From: Candidatus Acidiferrales bacterium
GTDB lineage: Bacteria; Acidobacteriota; Terriglobia; Acidoferrales; UBA7541
DNA length: 6,710 nt
Assembly: GCA_030043155.1 (NCBI GenBank)
Contig: JASHYE010000453.1
Location: forward strand, 1 to 6,710
Reading direction: 5' to 3'
A program made the position numbers and the translations under genes. The notes beneath the pieces are model-generated. The model was not told the origin of the DNA, ran no database searches, and worked only from the letters and a program-made list of their open reading frames with translations. This document shows positions 1-5,216 of this stretch, piece by piece. Each line of letters begins with the position of its first letter. Position 1 is the first letter of the stretch.

Positions 1-251
1 AGGCCAACGGCGTTGAGCATCCCGCTGGCTGTTTCGCAAAGCCGTGGAGCGGGAGCGCCCTCAATTGGCTTTGCCGATAAACCCTTCACCACTATTCCGC
101 CGAGGGCATTCAAGTCGACCAGGTGGGCAAACTCGATACCGTAGCCAAAAGTCCCGCTGGCCGCAATTACAGGGTTAGAAAAAAGGAGGGAACCTATACG
201 GACGCTTAGGTCAACGTCCGTGGGCCGCCGGGCGCTAGCGGGCGAGCTCAC
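1..251 (-). CDS. pyrD: Dihydroorotate dehydrogenase, catalytic subunit (class 1B-like), N-terminal part
   Basis: Oxidises dihydroorotate to orotate with FMN, the fourth step of UMP synthesis. Reading leftward on the minus strand, one frame gives [20 protein letters not shown], then [18 protein letters not shown] and [12 protein letters not shown]. These match the family start: the first FMN-binding strand with ASGTFG, the VVKG lysine, and GMLNAxGL. The gene runs out of the window at base 1, so only about 84 residues are visible. The motifs look like class 1B (PyrD that partners the iron-sulfur subunit PyrK) rather than the membrane-bound class 2; that is inference from the N-terminus. The start is uncertain. 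No in-frame ATG exists between here and pyrR. GTG at 249-251 is the nearest usual start and gives a leader of about 10 residues, with no clear ribosome binding site. An ACG at 219-221 sits about where homologues begin. The gene is divergent from pyrR-pyrB-pyrC, with which it shares a pathway. Confidence 0.85.
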   Translation of the reverse strand, partial: MSSPASARRPTDVDLSVRIGSLLFSNPVIAASGTFGYGIEFAHLVDLNALGGIVVKGLSAKPIEGAPAPRLCETASGMLNAVG

Positions 252-272
252 AGCTTGCAGTTTATCACGCGC

Positions 273-298
273 GTCTCTTAGTACAAACGGGTCTCTTA
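273..298. repeat. Direct repeat GTCTCTTA x2, 18-base period
   Basis: The octamer GTCTCTTA occurs at 273-280 and again exactly at 291-298, separated by 10 bases. Read on the pyrD strand it is TAAGAGAC twice. The 18-base period is slightly less than two helix turns, so two protein monomers could bind on nearly the same face. It may also be chance; no regulator is identified. Confidence 0.45.
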
Positions 299-346
299 TG
301 CACGGGGGATAGATTTTAGGAGAGAGGAGGGCAAATTCTCCAAGGC

Positions 347-370
347 GGGTTGTGTTACGATAAGCGACCC
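347..370 (+). promoter_or_regulatory. Stem-loop abutting the pyrR start codon
   Basis: Bases 347-353 (GGGTTGT) can pair with 364-370 (GCGACCC): five Watson-Crick pairs and two G-U pairs, around a 10-base loop. The stem ends one base before the ATG at 372. It covers the place where a ribosome binding site would lie, and no good Shine-Dalgarno is visible there. If it forms it would limit translation of pyrR. Some PyrR proteins (mycobacteria) repress translation by binding the mRNA near the start. The loop does not match the Bacillus PyrR-binding consensus, so the link to PyrR is only inference. Confidence 0.35.
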
Positions 371-371
371 A

Positions 372-920
372 ATGCGCATCGTTGAAAAACGCCAGCTTAT
401 GTCCGCGGACGAGATTCGCCGAACGTTGGAGCGGCTGGCGCACGAGATCGTCGAAAAGACGGGAGGAGCCAAGAATCTTGCGCTGATTGGAGTGCGTCGG
501 CGTGGCATCCCGCTTGCCGATCGGCTTGCGAAGTCGATCCGTGCATCATCGAAGGCGGAAGTGCCTGTAGGCACGCTGGATATTACGCTTTACCGAGATG
601 ATCTCTCAACCGTTGCGCCACAGCCCGTGGTGCAATCGAGCGAGATTTCCTTTGCTGTGGATGATCGCGATCTTCTGCTTGTGGATGACGTGCTTTACAC
701 AGGACGCACTGTGCGCGCAGCGATGAACGGGCTATTCGATTTGGGGCGCCCGCGCCGGATTCGGCTATCTGTGCTTATTGATCGCGGCCATCGCGAGCTG
801 CCAATCGAGGCGAGCTTCATCGGTCGGGCTGTGGAGACCAGCGAGACTGAAATCATTGAGGTCCGCCTGAATGAGGTTGACCATGAAGAACGTGTGGTTG
901 TGATGGACCGCGTGGAATAA
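372..920 (+). CDS. pyrR: PyrR bifunctional regulator / uracil phosphoribosyltransferase
   Basis: In known members PyrR binds pyr leader RNA when UMP/UTP is high and reduces expression of the pyrimidine genes; many also have uracil phosphoribosyltransferase activity. The 182-residue product has the usual length and aligns throughout with Bacillus PyrR: an N-terminal helix ([17 protein letters not shown], about 12-28), [14 protein letters not shown] (40-53), [10 protein letters not shown] (70-79), the PRPP-binding loop [11 protein letters not shown] (103-113), [20 protein letters not shown] (125-144) and a C-terminal LNEVD segment. ATG at 372 is chosen because no start codon lies in frame upstream before a TAG at 279. 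A second ATG at 399 (Met10) is possible but would trim the conserved start. There is no clear Shine-Dalgarno, and a stem-loop ends one base before the start. It is first in a pyrR-pyrB-pyrC operon, 38 bases ahead of pyrB, the classic place for an autoregulator. Confidence 0.95.
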   Translation: MRIVEKRQLMSADEIRRTLERLAHEIVEKTGGAKNLALIGVRRRGIPLADRLAKSIRASSKAEVPVGTLDITLYRDDLSTVAPQPVVQSSEISFAVDDRDLLLVDDVLYTGRTVRAAMNGLFDLGRPRRIRLSVLIDRGHRELPIEASFIGRAVETSETEIIEVRLNEVDHEERVVVMDRVE

Positions 921-948
921 ATGATACAGGAATTCGCATCTCGCAGCC

Positions 949-955
949 GAGGGAG
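949..955 (+). promoter_or_regulatory. Ribosome binding site deciding the pyrB GTG start
   Basis: GAGGGAG lies just before the GTG at 959, with a short gap of 3 bases. No in-frame ATG lies nearby; the ATG at 921 is in another frame and gives only a short peptide. This site and the match to homologues (HHLLAIEPLSREQI) support GTG. Confidence 0.65.
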
Positions 956-958
956 ATT

Positions 959-1927
959 GTGTCGCATCGTTTTCATCATTTGCTGGCCATTGAGCCACTA
1001 AGTCGCGAGCAGATTACTTTCCTTCTTGACCAGGCGAAGCCTTTCCAAGAATTCCAGCGGCACCCGCTGAAGAAACTCGCCACTCTGCGCGGCAAGACGA
1101 TTGCGCTTAGTTTTTTTGAAAATTCCACGAGGACGCGAATCAGCTTCGCCACCGCGGCTTCACGGCTTGGCGCCGATACGATGAATCTTCAGGCCGAGTC
1201 GTCCAGCGTAAAAAAAGGTGAATCGCTGATCGACACAGTGCGGACGCTCGAAGCGATGAAGCCCGATGCGATTGTCATGCGCCATAGCTCTTCCGGAGCG
1301 GCGGAATTCATTTCGCGCCGGGTGGACGTGCCGGTGATTAACGCCGGAGACGGAACGCATGAGCATCCGACACAAGGATTGCTCGATGCGCTCACGATTC
1401 GCGACCGACTGGGCCGACTCGATGCGTTGAGGATTACCATAATTGGAGACATTCTGCACAGCCGCGTCGCACGGTCCAACATCCATTTACTGACGAAATT
1501 CGGCGCGAAGGTAACGCTTTGCGGACCGGCTATGTGGCTTCCGCGCGAGTTGGAGTGTCTTGCGCCGAATGTGGTGCGAGTTCCGGTTCTTGAAGAGGCC
1601 CTCGCTGAAGCACAAGTGGTGATGGCGTTGCGCATCCAGCAGGAACGACTGCACGAACCGTCGCTGCCCGCGGATGAATACATTCTTCGTTACCAACTGA
1701 CGCCGCCGCGACTGCGGCTCGCACGTCCGGATGCCATCGTGCTGCATCCCGGGCCAATGATTCGTGGCTTAGAAATCGATCCTGCCGTCGCTGACAGCCC
1801 GCAGTCGTGCATTTTGGAACAAGTGACTAACGGCCTCGCCGTGCGCATGGCGATCTTGTTCGAACTGGTGGCGGGATCAACCGATCCGCAAGAACACGCA
1901 AAGGATTCGACGCATGCTTCTTATTAA
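959..1927 (+). CDS. pyrB: Aspartate carbamoyltransferase, catalytic chain
   Basis: Condenses carbamoyl phosphate with aspartate to N-carbamoyl-aspartate, the committed step of pyrimidine synthesis, in the cytoplasm. The 322-residue product shows the carbamoyl-phosphate loop SFFENSTRTR (51-60), the SSSVKKGES loop with its active-site lysine (81-89), MRHSSSG (107-113, arginine 108), GDGTHEHPTQGLLDALTI (130-147, histidine 136), DILHSRVARSN (164-174), the aspartate-binding LRIQQER (224-230) and HPGPMIRG (263-270). The arginine and glutamine expected in the aspartate domain are present, which separates it from ornithine carbamoyltransferase. About 12 hydrophilic residues at the end exceed the usual length and overlap the start of pyrC. 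No pyrI regulatory chain is seen, so allosteric control of the E. coli kind is unlikely; control is probably through PyrR. The start is GTG. Confidence 0.96.
   Translation: MSHRFHHLLAIEPLSREQITFLLDQAKPFQEFQRHPLKKLATLRGKTIALSFFENSTRTRISFATAASRLGADTMNLQAESSSVKKGESLIDTVRTLEAMKPDAIVMRHSSSGAAEFISRRVDVPVINAGDGTHEHPTQGLLDALTIRDRLGRLDALRITIIGDILHSRVARSNIHLLTKFGAKVTLCGPAMWLPRELECLAPNVVRVPVLEEALAEAQVVMALRIQQERLHEPSLPADEYILRYQLTPPRLRLARPDAIVLHPGPMIRGLEIDPAVADSPQSCILEQVTNGLAVRMAILFELVAGSTDPQEHAKDSTHASY
1900..1905 (+). promoter_or_regulatory. Ribosome binding site of pyrC inside pyrB
   Basis: AAAGGA lies 8 bases before the pyrC ATG at 1914 and is embedded in the last codons of pyrB. It fixes the start and implies that pyrC is translated from the same message, probably coupled to pyrB. 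Confidence 0.65.
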
Positions 1928-3188
1928 GAACGGCCGCGTTCTTGATCCAGCGGCTGCAACGGACCAATTGCTTGATGTCCTTATCGACAAAGGCAAGATC
2001 GCCAAAGCTGGGCCGGGGATTTCTGCACCGGATGCCTTATTGCTCGATGCAGGCGGCTGCATCGTGGCGCCGGGGTTCATTGACTTGCATTGTCATCTGC
2101 GCGAACCGGGCGGGGAAATTTCTGAAACAATCGAATCGGGCACGCAATCCGCTGCGCGCGGGGGTTTTACTGCGATTTGCCCTATGCCCAACACGCAGCC
2201 GGTGAACGACAATGCTTCCGTGACGCGTGCGATCATGGAGCGCGCTGCCGCAGTTTCACTGGTTCACGTCTGCCCCATCGGGGCGGCATCGAAAGAAAGC
2301 AAAGGCGAACAACTGGCCGAAATCGCAGCAATGCAGGAAGCCGGAGCGGTAGCTGTCAGCGATGACGGAAGACCAATCGCCTCGTCGCGCCTTCTTCGTC
2401 AGGTGATGGAGTATTGCGTGCCGCTGGGACTACCCGTGATTGACCATTGCGAAGATGCTTCTTTGGCAGCGGGTGGCGTCATGCGCGAGGGGTCACGCTC
2501 GATTCGCCTCGGCCTAAAAGGGATGCCGGCAGCCACCGAATCGATCTGCGCGGGACGCGACGTGGAAGTTGCTTTGCTCAGTGGCGCGCGGCTGCACATT
2601 GCGCATCTTTCGACCCGCGGCTCTCTCGATCATGTGCGTAACGCGAAGCGACAGGGCCTGGCTGTCACGTGTGAAGTGACGCCACATCATTTCACGCTAA
2701 CCGATGAAGACGTGCAGTACGATTCGAATTTCAAGATGAATCCGCCGCTGGCTTCGCGAGACGACCGCGCGGCGTTGTTGGAAGGGCTTGCGGATGGGAC
2801 CGTAGACGCGATTGCGACGGACCACGCTCCGCATCATCCGGCAAGCAAGGACGTCGAATTCGATCGTGCGCCGTTTGGCATTATTGGATTTGAAACGGCC
2901 ATTGGCCTTGCGCTCACTGAGCTCGTTCACACCGGGCGTATTTCGCTGATGCGCATGGTACAGTTATTTACGACAGGTCCTGCCCGCGTGCTTGGAAAGA
3001 ATGGAAAGATCCCTTTGTTAGGACAAGGCTCGCCGGCCGACATCACTATTTTTTCGACAGAACGGGAATGGACTTACCGTGCCGCTGAATCACCGAGTCG
3101 GTCCCGCAACTCGCCCTTCGACGAACGCAAATTCCGCGGCGGCCCTGTCGCCACGATTGTCGGTGGCAAAATCGTGTATCGTGCCTGA
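1914..3188 (+). CDS. pyrC: Dihydroorotase, class I
   Basis: Cyclises N-carbamoyl-aspartate to dihydroorotate using zinc. The 424-residue length and motifs are those of the class I (Bacillus/Aquifex-like) amidohydrolase: PGFIDLHCHLREPG (53-66) with metal histidines 59 and 61 and substrate arginine 63, GGFTAICPMPNTQPVND (83-99), VSDDGRPI (148-155) with the metal-bridging aspartate expected in class I in place of a carboxylated lysine, DHCED (177-181), HIAHLST (228-234), EVTPHHFTLTDED (254-266), MNPPL (275-279) and the catalytic ATDHAPHH (301-308, aspartate 303). All key residues are present. The C-terminal part (GSPADITIF and GGKIVYRA) is the usual beta-rich small domain. It overlaps pyrB by 14 bases in another frame. 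In Aquifex this enzyme type forms a complex with PyrB; that may apply here but is inferred only. Confidence 0.96.
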   Translation: MLLIKNGRVLDPAAATDQLLDVLIDKGKIAKAGPGISAPDALLLDAGGCIVAPGFIDLHCHLREPGGEISETIESGTQSAARGGFTAICPMPNTQPVNDNASVTRAIMERAAAVSLVHVCPIGAASKESKGEQLAEIAAMQEAGAVAVSDDGRPIASSRLLRQVMEYCVPLGLPVIDHCEDASLAAGGVMREGSRSIRLGLKGMPAATESICAGRDVEVALLSGARLHIAHLSTRGSLDHVRNAKRQGLAVTCEVTPHHFTLTDEDVQYDSNFKMNPPLASRDDRAALLEGLADGTVDAIATDHAPHHPASKDVEFDRAPFGIIGFETAIGLALTELVHTGRISLMRMVQLFTTGPARVLGKNGKIPLLGQGSPADITIFSTEREWTYRAAESPSRSRNSPFDERKFRGGPVATIVGGKIVYRA

Positions 3189-3197
3189 CCTATTCGG

Positions 3198-3214
3198 CTC
3201 GAAGCTTTTTCGAG
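3198..3214. terminator. Weak inverted repeat between convergent pyrC and hydrolase genes
   Basis: CTCGAA (3198-3203) and TTCGAG (3209-3214) form a 6-bp stem with a 5-base loop in the 28-base gap between the two stop codons. It is symmetric and could end transcription from both sides. The stem is short and no T-run follows on either strand, so it is a poor intrinsic terminator. Confidence 0.25.
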
Positions 3215-3216
3215 AC

Positions 3217-3960
3217 CTAGCGCTCCTGTCGCTGCAAATTGCTTGTAAGGAATGCGAAGGATAAAGCCCAAGCGTGTTTCGCGGCGGCCTGATTGTAATT
3301 CGGTCGCGTATCGTTAAAAAACGCGTGGTCCGCGTCAGCAAACTCCATAGTCGCGAATGTCTTCCTGGCGTCTCTAAGAGCTTTTGCTACCGCTTCCCGC
3401 TGCTCCGGTCCGATATGCTTGTCCTGGCCGCCCCAGAAGAGAAAAATCGGCGCGTGAGACTGCGCAGCCCGATCCAGCAGTCCCGGACCGCGTTCGCTTT
3501 TCGCAATGCCGCCGCCATAAAACGAAACCGCTGCGTGCAGTGGCAAAACCAAATTCGCGAGAAACGATACGCGCCCGCCCATGCAAAATCCAATTGACGC
3601 GATCCGTTGCGCGTCGATGGCGCTCAGACGCAGCAGCGCCTCGTGAGCAGCATGGATATCGGCTTCGAGCTTGGTATCGTTGAGGGCCATCACGTGCGGC
3701 ATAACGCTTTGAAAATCTGAAGAGTTCCCTTCAAAACCAGCAGGCGCGGTGCGGTGGAACAGCTCAGGAGCGATAGCTACGTACCCCTCGTTCGCGAGGC
3801 GTTCGGCTACGTCGCGAATGTGTTTATCCACTCCAAAGGCTTCCTGAAAAACGAGTATCCCAGGGAATTTTCCCGTGCCGGGGGGCTGGGCGAGATACGT
3901 GCGCATCTGTGTGCCATCGGCAACATTTAGCGTGATAGATTCCTTTTTTATTTCGGACAT
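3217..3960 (-). CDS. Dienelactone hydrolase family protein
   Basis: A cytoplasmic alpha/beta hydrolase of the carboxymethylenebutenolidase type. Founding members open dienelactone in chloroaromatic breakdown; most genomic homologues have unknown substrates. The 247-residue product has the full family layout: FPGILVFQEAFGVDKHIRDVA (32-52, conserved glutamate 40), ANEGYVAIAPELF (56-68), the nucleophile elbow GFCMGGR (124-130) with cysteine 126, FYGGG (147-151), FWGGQDKHI (175-183) with aspartate 180, and DADHAFFND (209-217) with histidine 212. The Cys-Asp-His triad is complete. There is no signal peptide or membrane segment. The ATG is preceded by GAGG (complement of 3967-3970) with a 6-base gap. 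It has its own promoter and is convergent with pyrC, so it is not part of the pyrimidine operon. The substrate cannot be told from sequence; no aromatic-degradation genes are nearby. Confidence 0.92.
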   Translation of the reverse strand: MSEIKKESITLNVADGTQMRTYLAQPPGTGKFPGILVFQEAFGVDKHIRDVAERLANEGYVAIAPELFHRTAPAGFEGNSSDFQSVMPHVMALNDTKLEADIHAAHEALLRLSAIDAQRIASIGFCMGGRVSFLANLVLPLHAAVSFYGGGIAKSERGPGLLDRAAQSHAPIFLFWGGQDKHIGPEQREAVAKALRDARKTFATMEFADADHAFFNDTRPNYNQAAAKHAWALSFAFLTSNLQRQER

Positions 3961-3984
3961 TGATTACCTCACGGCTTATCCAGG

Positions 3985-4013
3985 ATTAAATCCACGCGGC
4001 AACTCCGTGTCAC
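3985..4013 (-). promoter_or_regulatory. Promoter of the dienelactone hydrolase gene
   Basis: On the minus strand, GTGACA (complement of 4008-4013; 5 of 6 to TTGACA) and TTTAAT (complement of 3985-3990; 5 of 6 to TATAAT) are exactly 17 bases apart. Transcription would begin near 3978, giving a short leader of about 18 bases that contains the GAGG ribosome binding site. This is the best promoter match in the window. Confidence 0.6.
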
Positions 4014-4016
4014 GGA
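4004..4016. promoter_or_regulatory. Inverted repeat over the -35 box (candidate operator)
   Basis: TCCGTGTCACGGA is a perfect inverted repeat with 6-base arms and one central base. It covers the -35 hexamer of the hydrolase promoter. A dimeric repressor bound here would block RNA polymerase. No regulator gene is present in the window to pair with it, and it could be chance. Confidence 0.4.
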
Positions 4017-4074
4017 CAAATGTAATTTTCAATTTAGGAGAACTGGCCCGACCTCGCGCATCAAGTTTTAGATA

Positions 4075-4971
4075 TTAGTGGGCTGCTGGTTCAGCCGCGG
4101 GATGCATTCCATGCTGAGGAATTTCGTGGACGCCTCGCGCGGGTGGCTCCTGATGAAAACGGAAAAGCTGATTCAGCGGCCCCGGCCCTTTGCCGAGCCC
4201 ATAGCTTTTCTCGATGGCCTTGAAGACGTAAGCCTTCGCGAGAATAAGCGCCTCGCGAAGCTGCTGCCCAAGCGCCAACTGCGCTGCTACGGCGGACGCG
4301 AACGTGCACCCAGATCCGTGCGTATTTTCGCTCCTGGCATGATCTCCGCCGAAAGAATTCAGCTCGCCATTTTCGTAGAGCAAATCCAGCGGCTTTTCCA
4401 AGTGCCCGCCCGTAACAATCACTGCTTTTGCGCCCATCTCGGCTAGTTTTTGTGCCGCGGCTTTCATTCCCGCGAGGTCCTTCACTTCCACGCCGGAGAG
4501 CAGCGCAGCTTCTCGCATATTTGGCGTGATGACCGTGGCGCGCTTCATCAACTCTTCCCGTAAGAACTTTACGCCGCCGGAATCAAGCAGTTCGACATCG
4601 CCGGCTGATGGCGACACCACCGGGTCGAGAACCACATGCGCAAACCGGTTTTTGTCCAGGAATTCCGCCACTGCTGCTGCATTTGCCTTATTGCCGAGCA
4701 TTCCAATTTTTACCGCCGCGATGTTCATATCCCCTGCGAGAGCATCGAGCTGCTCGCGCAAGACGGACGCAGAGGTGGGATGAACGGTTTTGACCCCTTG
4801 CGTTGATTGCGCGGTCAAAGCTGTGACCGCTGCAATTCCATAGCAATTGTGCGCCGCAAAGGTTTTTAGGTCAGCGGCTATGCCCGCTCCGCAGGAAGGG
4901 TCGAACCCTGCGATGCTGAGCAGAATCGGCGGGTGACCGTTGGTATGGTTGGTGTGGTTGTTCGTTGACAA
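4075..4971 (-). CDS. thiD: Hydroxymethylpyrimidine / HMP-phosphate kinase
   Basis: Phosphorylates HMP and then HMP-phosphate to HMP-PP, the pyrimidine half of thiamine. It is a ribokinase-fold enzyme acting in the cytoplasm. In the 298-residue product: SIAGFDPSCGAGIAADLKTF (19-38) for substrate binding, a TALTAQSTQGV segment (50-60), KIGMLG (88-93), LDPVV (115-119), TPN (149-151), VTGGH (186-190), and the anion-hole/catalytic loop THGSGC (217-222) with cysteine 222. The frame is open to TTG at 4992, but TTG at 4969-4971 is preferred because GGAGGG lies 9 bases upstream; no ATG exists in frame before the conserved core. Two oddities: the N-terminus carries an Asn-His-Thr repeat ahead of the core, and about 27 proline/histidine-rich residues follow the usual end (PLNQLFRF). 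No TPP riboswitch or other thi gene is visible next to it. Confidence 0.93.
   Translation of the reverse strand: MSTNNHTNHTNGHPPILLSIAGFDPSCGAGIAADLKTFAAHNCYGIAAVTALTAQSTQGVKTVHPTSASVLREQLDALAGDMNIAAVKIGMLGNKANAAAVAEFLDKNRFAHVVLDPVVSPSAGDVELLDSGGVKFLREELMKRATVITPNMREAALLSGVEVKDLAGMKAAAQKLAEMGAKAVIVTGGHLEKPLDLLYENGELNSFGGDHARSENTHGSGCTFASAVAAQLALGQQLREALILAKAYVFKAIEKSYGLGKGPGPLNQLFRFHQEPPARGVHEIPQHGMHPAAEPAAH
4939..4956. repeat. Imperfect 9-bp tandem repeat in the thiD N-terminus
   Basis: GTTGGTATG is followed directly by GTTGGTGTG (8 of 9 identical), then a partial third copy. On the thiD strand it encodes alternating Asn/His/Thr residues ahead of the conserved fold. Simple repeats of this kind can change copy number. 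Confidence 0.6.
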
Positions 4972-4980
4972 TCCGCCGCG

Positions 4981-4986
4981 CCCTCC
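4981..4986 (-). promoter_or_regulatory. Ribosome binding site deciding the thiD start
   Basis: GGAGGG on the minus strand, 9 bases before TTG at 4969-4971. It lies inside the longer reading frame that would begin at TTG 4990-4992, which has no comparable site upstream, so the shorter product is preferred. Confidence 0.65.
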
Positions 4987-5035
4987 GCGCAAGGCACAAT
5001 AGCCGCCGCTCGCTGCGACGCGGCGCTTACTTCAG

Positions 5036-5095
5036 AATGTACGCGTCTTGCTCGGCATAGTGCAACCTGAATTTTTAATTCCAGAAAATTTTTAC
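5036..5095 (-). promoter_or_regulatory. Candidate thiD promoter with AT-rich upstream element
   Basis: On the minus strand, TTGCAC (complement of 5060-5065) and TACATT (complement of 5036-5041) are 18 bases apart. Just upstream of the -35 lie AT tracts (5069-5095) that resemble an UP element, including the inverted repeat GAATT-TTT-AATTC at 5069-5081. The hexamers are only fair matches (3 and 4 of 6). Transcription would start near 5029. Confidence 0.35.
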
Positions 5096-5136
5096 GGAGC
5101 GGCAAAATCACCCTACGGATTCCGCCTGTTAAGAAT

Positions 5137-5191
5137 TTTTCAGCAGAAAAAGCATCTCGAATAAGTTGAGACTAAAGTGGTAGCGTAGAAT
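5137..5191 (+). promoter_or_regulatory. Candidate der promoter region
   Basis: Two weak options. TTTTCA (5137-5142) with AATAAG (5160-5165) has a 17-base spacer and about 4 of 6 matches each. TTGAGA (5166-5171) with TAGAAT (5186-5191) has 5 of 6 matches each but a spacer of only 14 bases. A small inverted repeat TTTTTC-AGCA-GAAAAA (5136-5151) overlaps the first. The rest of the 4993-5216 spacer shows nothing further. Confidence 0.3.
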
Positions 5192-5216
5192 TCGGGACGC
5201 GGCCCTTTTAGATTCC

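Larger units (their letters stand above)
252..371. promoter_or_regulatory. Divergent control region between pyrD and pyrR
   Basis: This 120-base spacer must hold the start signals of both pyrimidine transcripts. I see no convincing paired -35/-10 for the rightward genes; TAGATT (310-315) and TACGAT (356-361) are only isolated -10-like hexamers. Leftward, TAAAAT (complement of 313-318) is a good -10 match. TTGGAG lies 19 bases upstream as a poor -35, which would give pyrD a leader of about 55 bases. The spacer also contains the direct repeat GTCTCTTA twice (273-280, 291-298), a purine run (319-331) that can form a hairpin with 337-341, and a stem-loop next to the pyrR start. PyrR proteins are known to act on leader RNA, so regulation at the RNA level is plausible, but no classic terminator/antiterminator pair is evident. 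Confidence 0.5.

Noticed and set aside
199..220. Inverted repeat CGGACG / CGTCCG with 10-base loop
   Set aside because: It falls inside the conserved pyrD coding start, so pairing is more simply explained by codon content; no independent support.
296..574. Leftward open frame of 92 residues antisense to pyrR
   Set aside because: It is a shadow of pyrR and its leader. It is in a different frame from pyrD, and its composition (Ser/Arg-rich) resembles no protein family I know.
1160..1747. Several long antisense frames over pyrB (up to 164 residues)
   Set aside because: They mirror the strong codon bias of pyrB, have no ribosome binding site or recognisable motif, and conflict with a complete known gene.
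5036..5095. Sigma54 promoter (TGGAATT and TTGCAC on the minus strand)
   Set aside because: The GG and GC elements are about 17 bases apart rather than the 10 required.
4972..5111. TPP riboswitch upstream of thiD
   Set aside because: I looked for the conserved CTGAGA and ACCTGATC-type blocks on the minus strand and found none.
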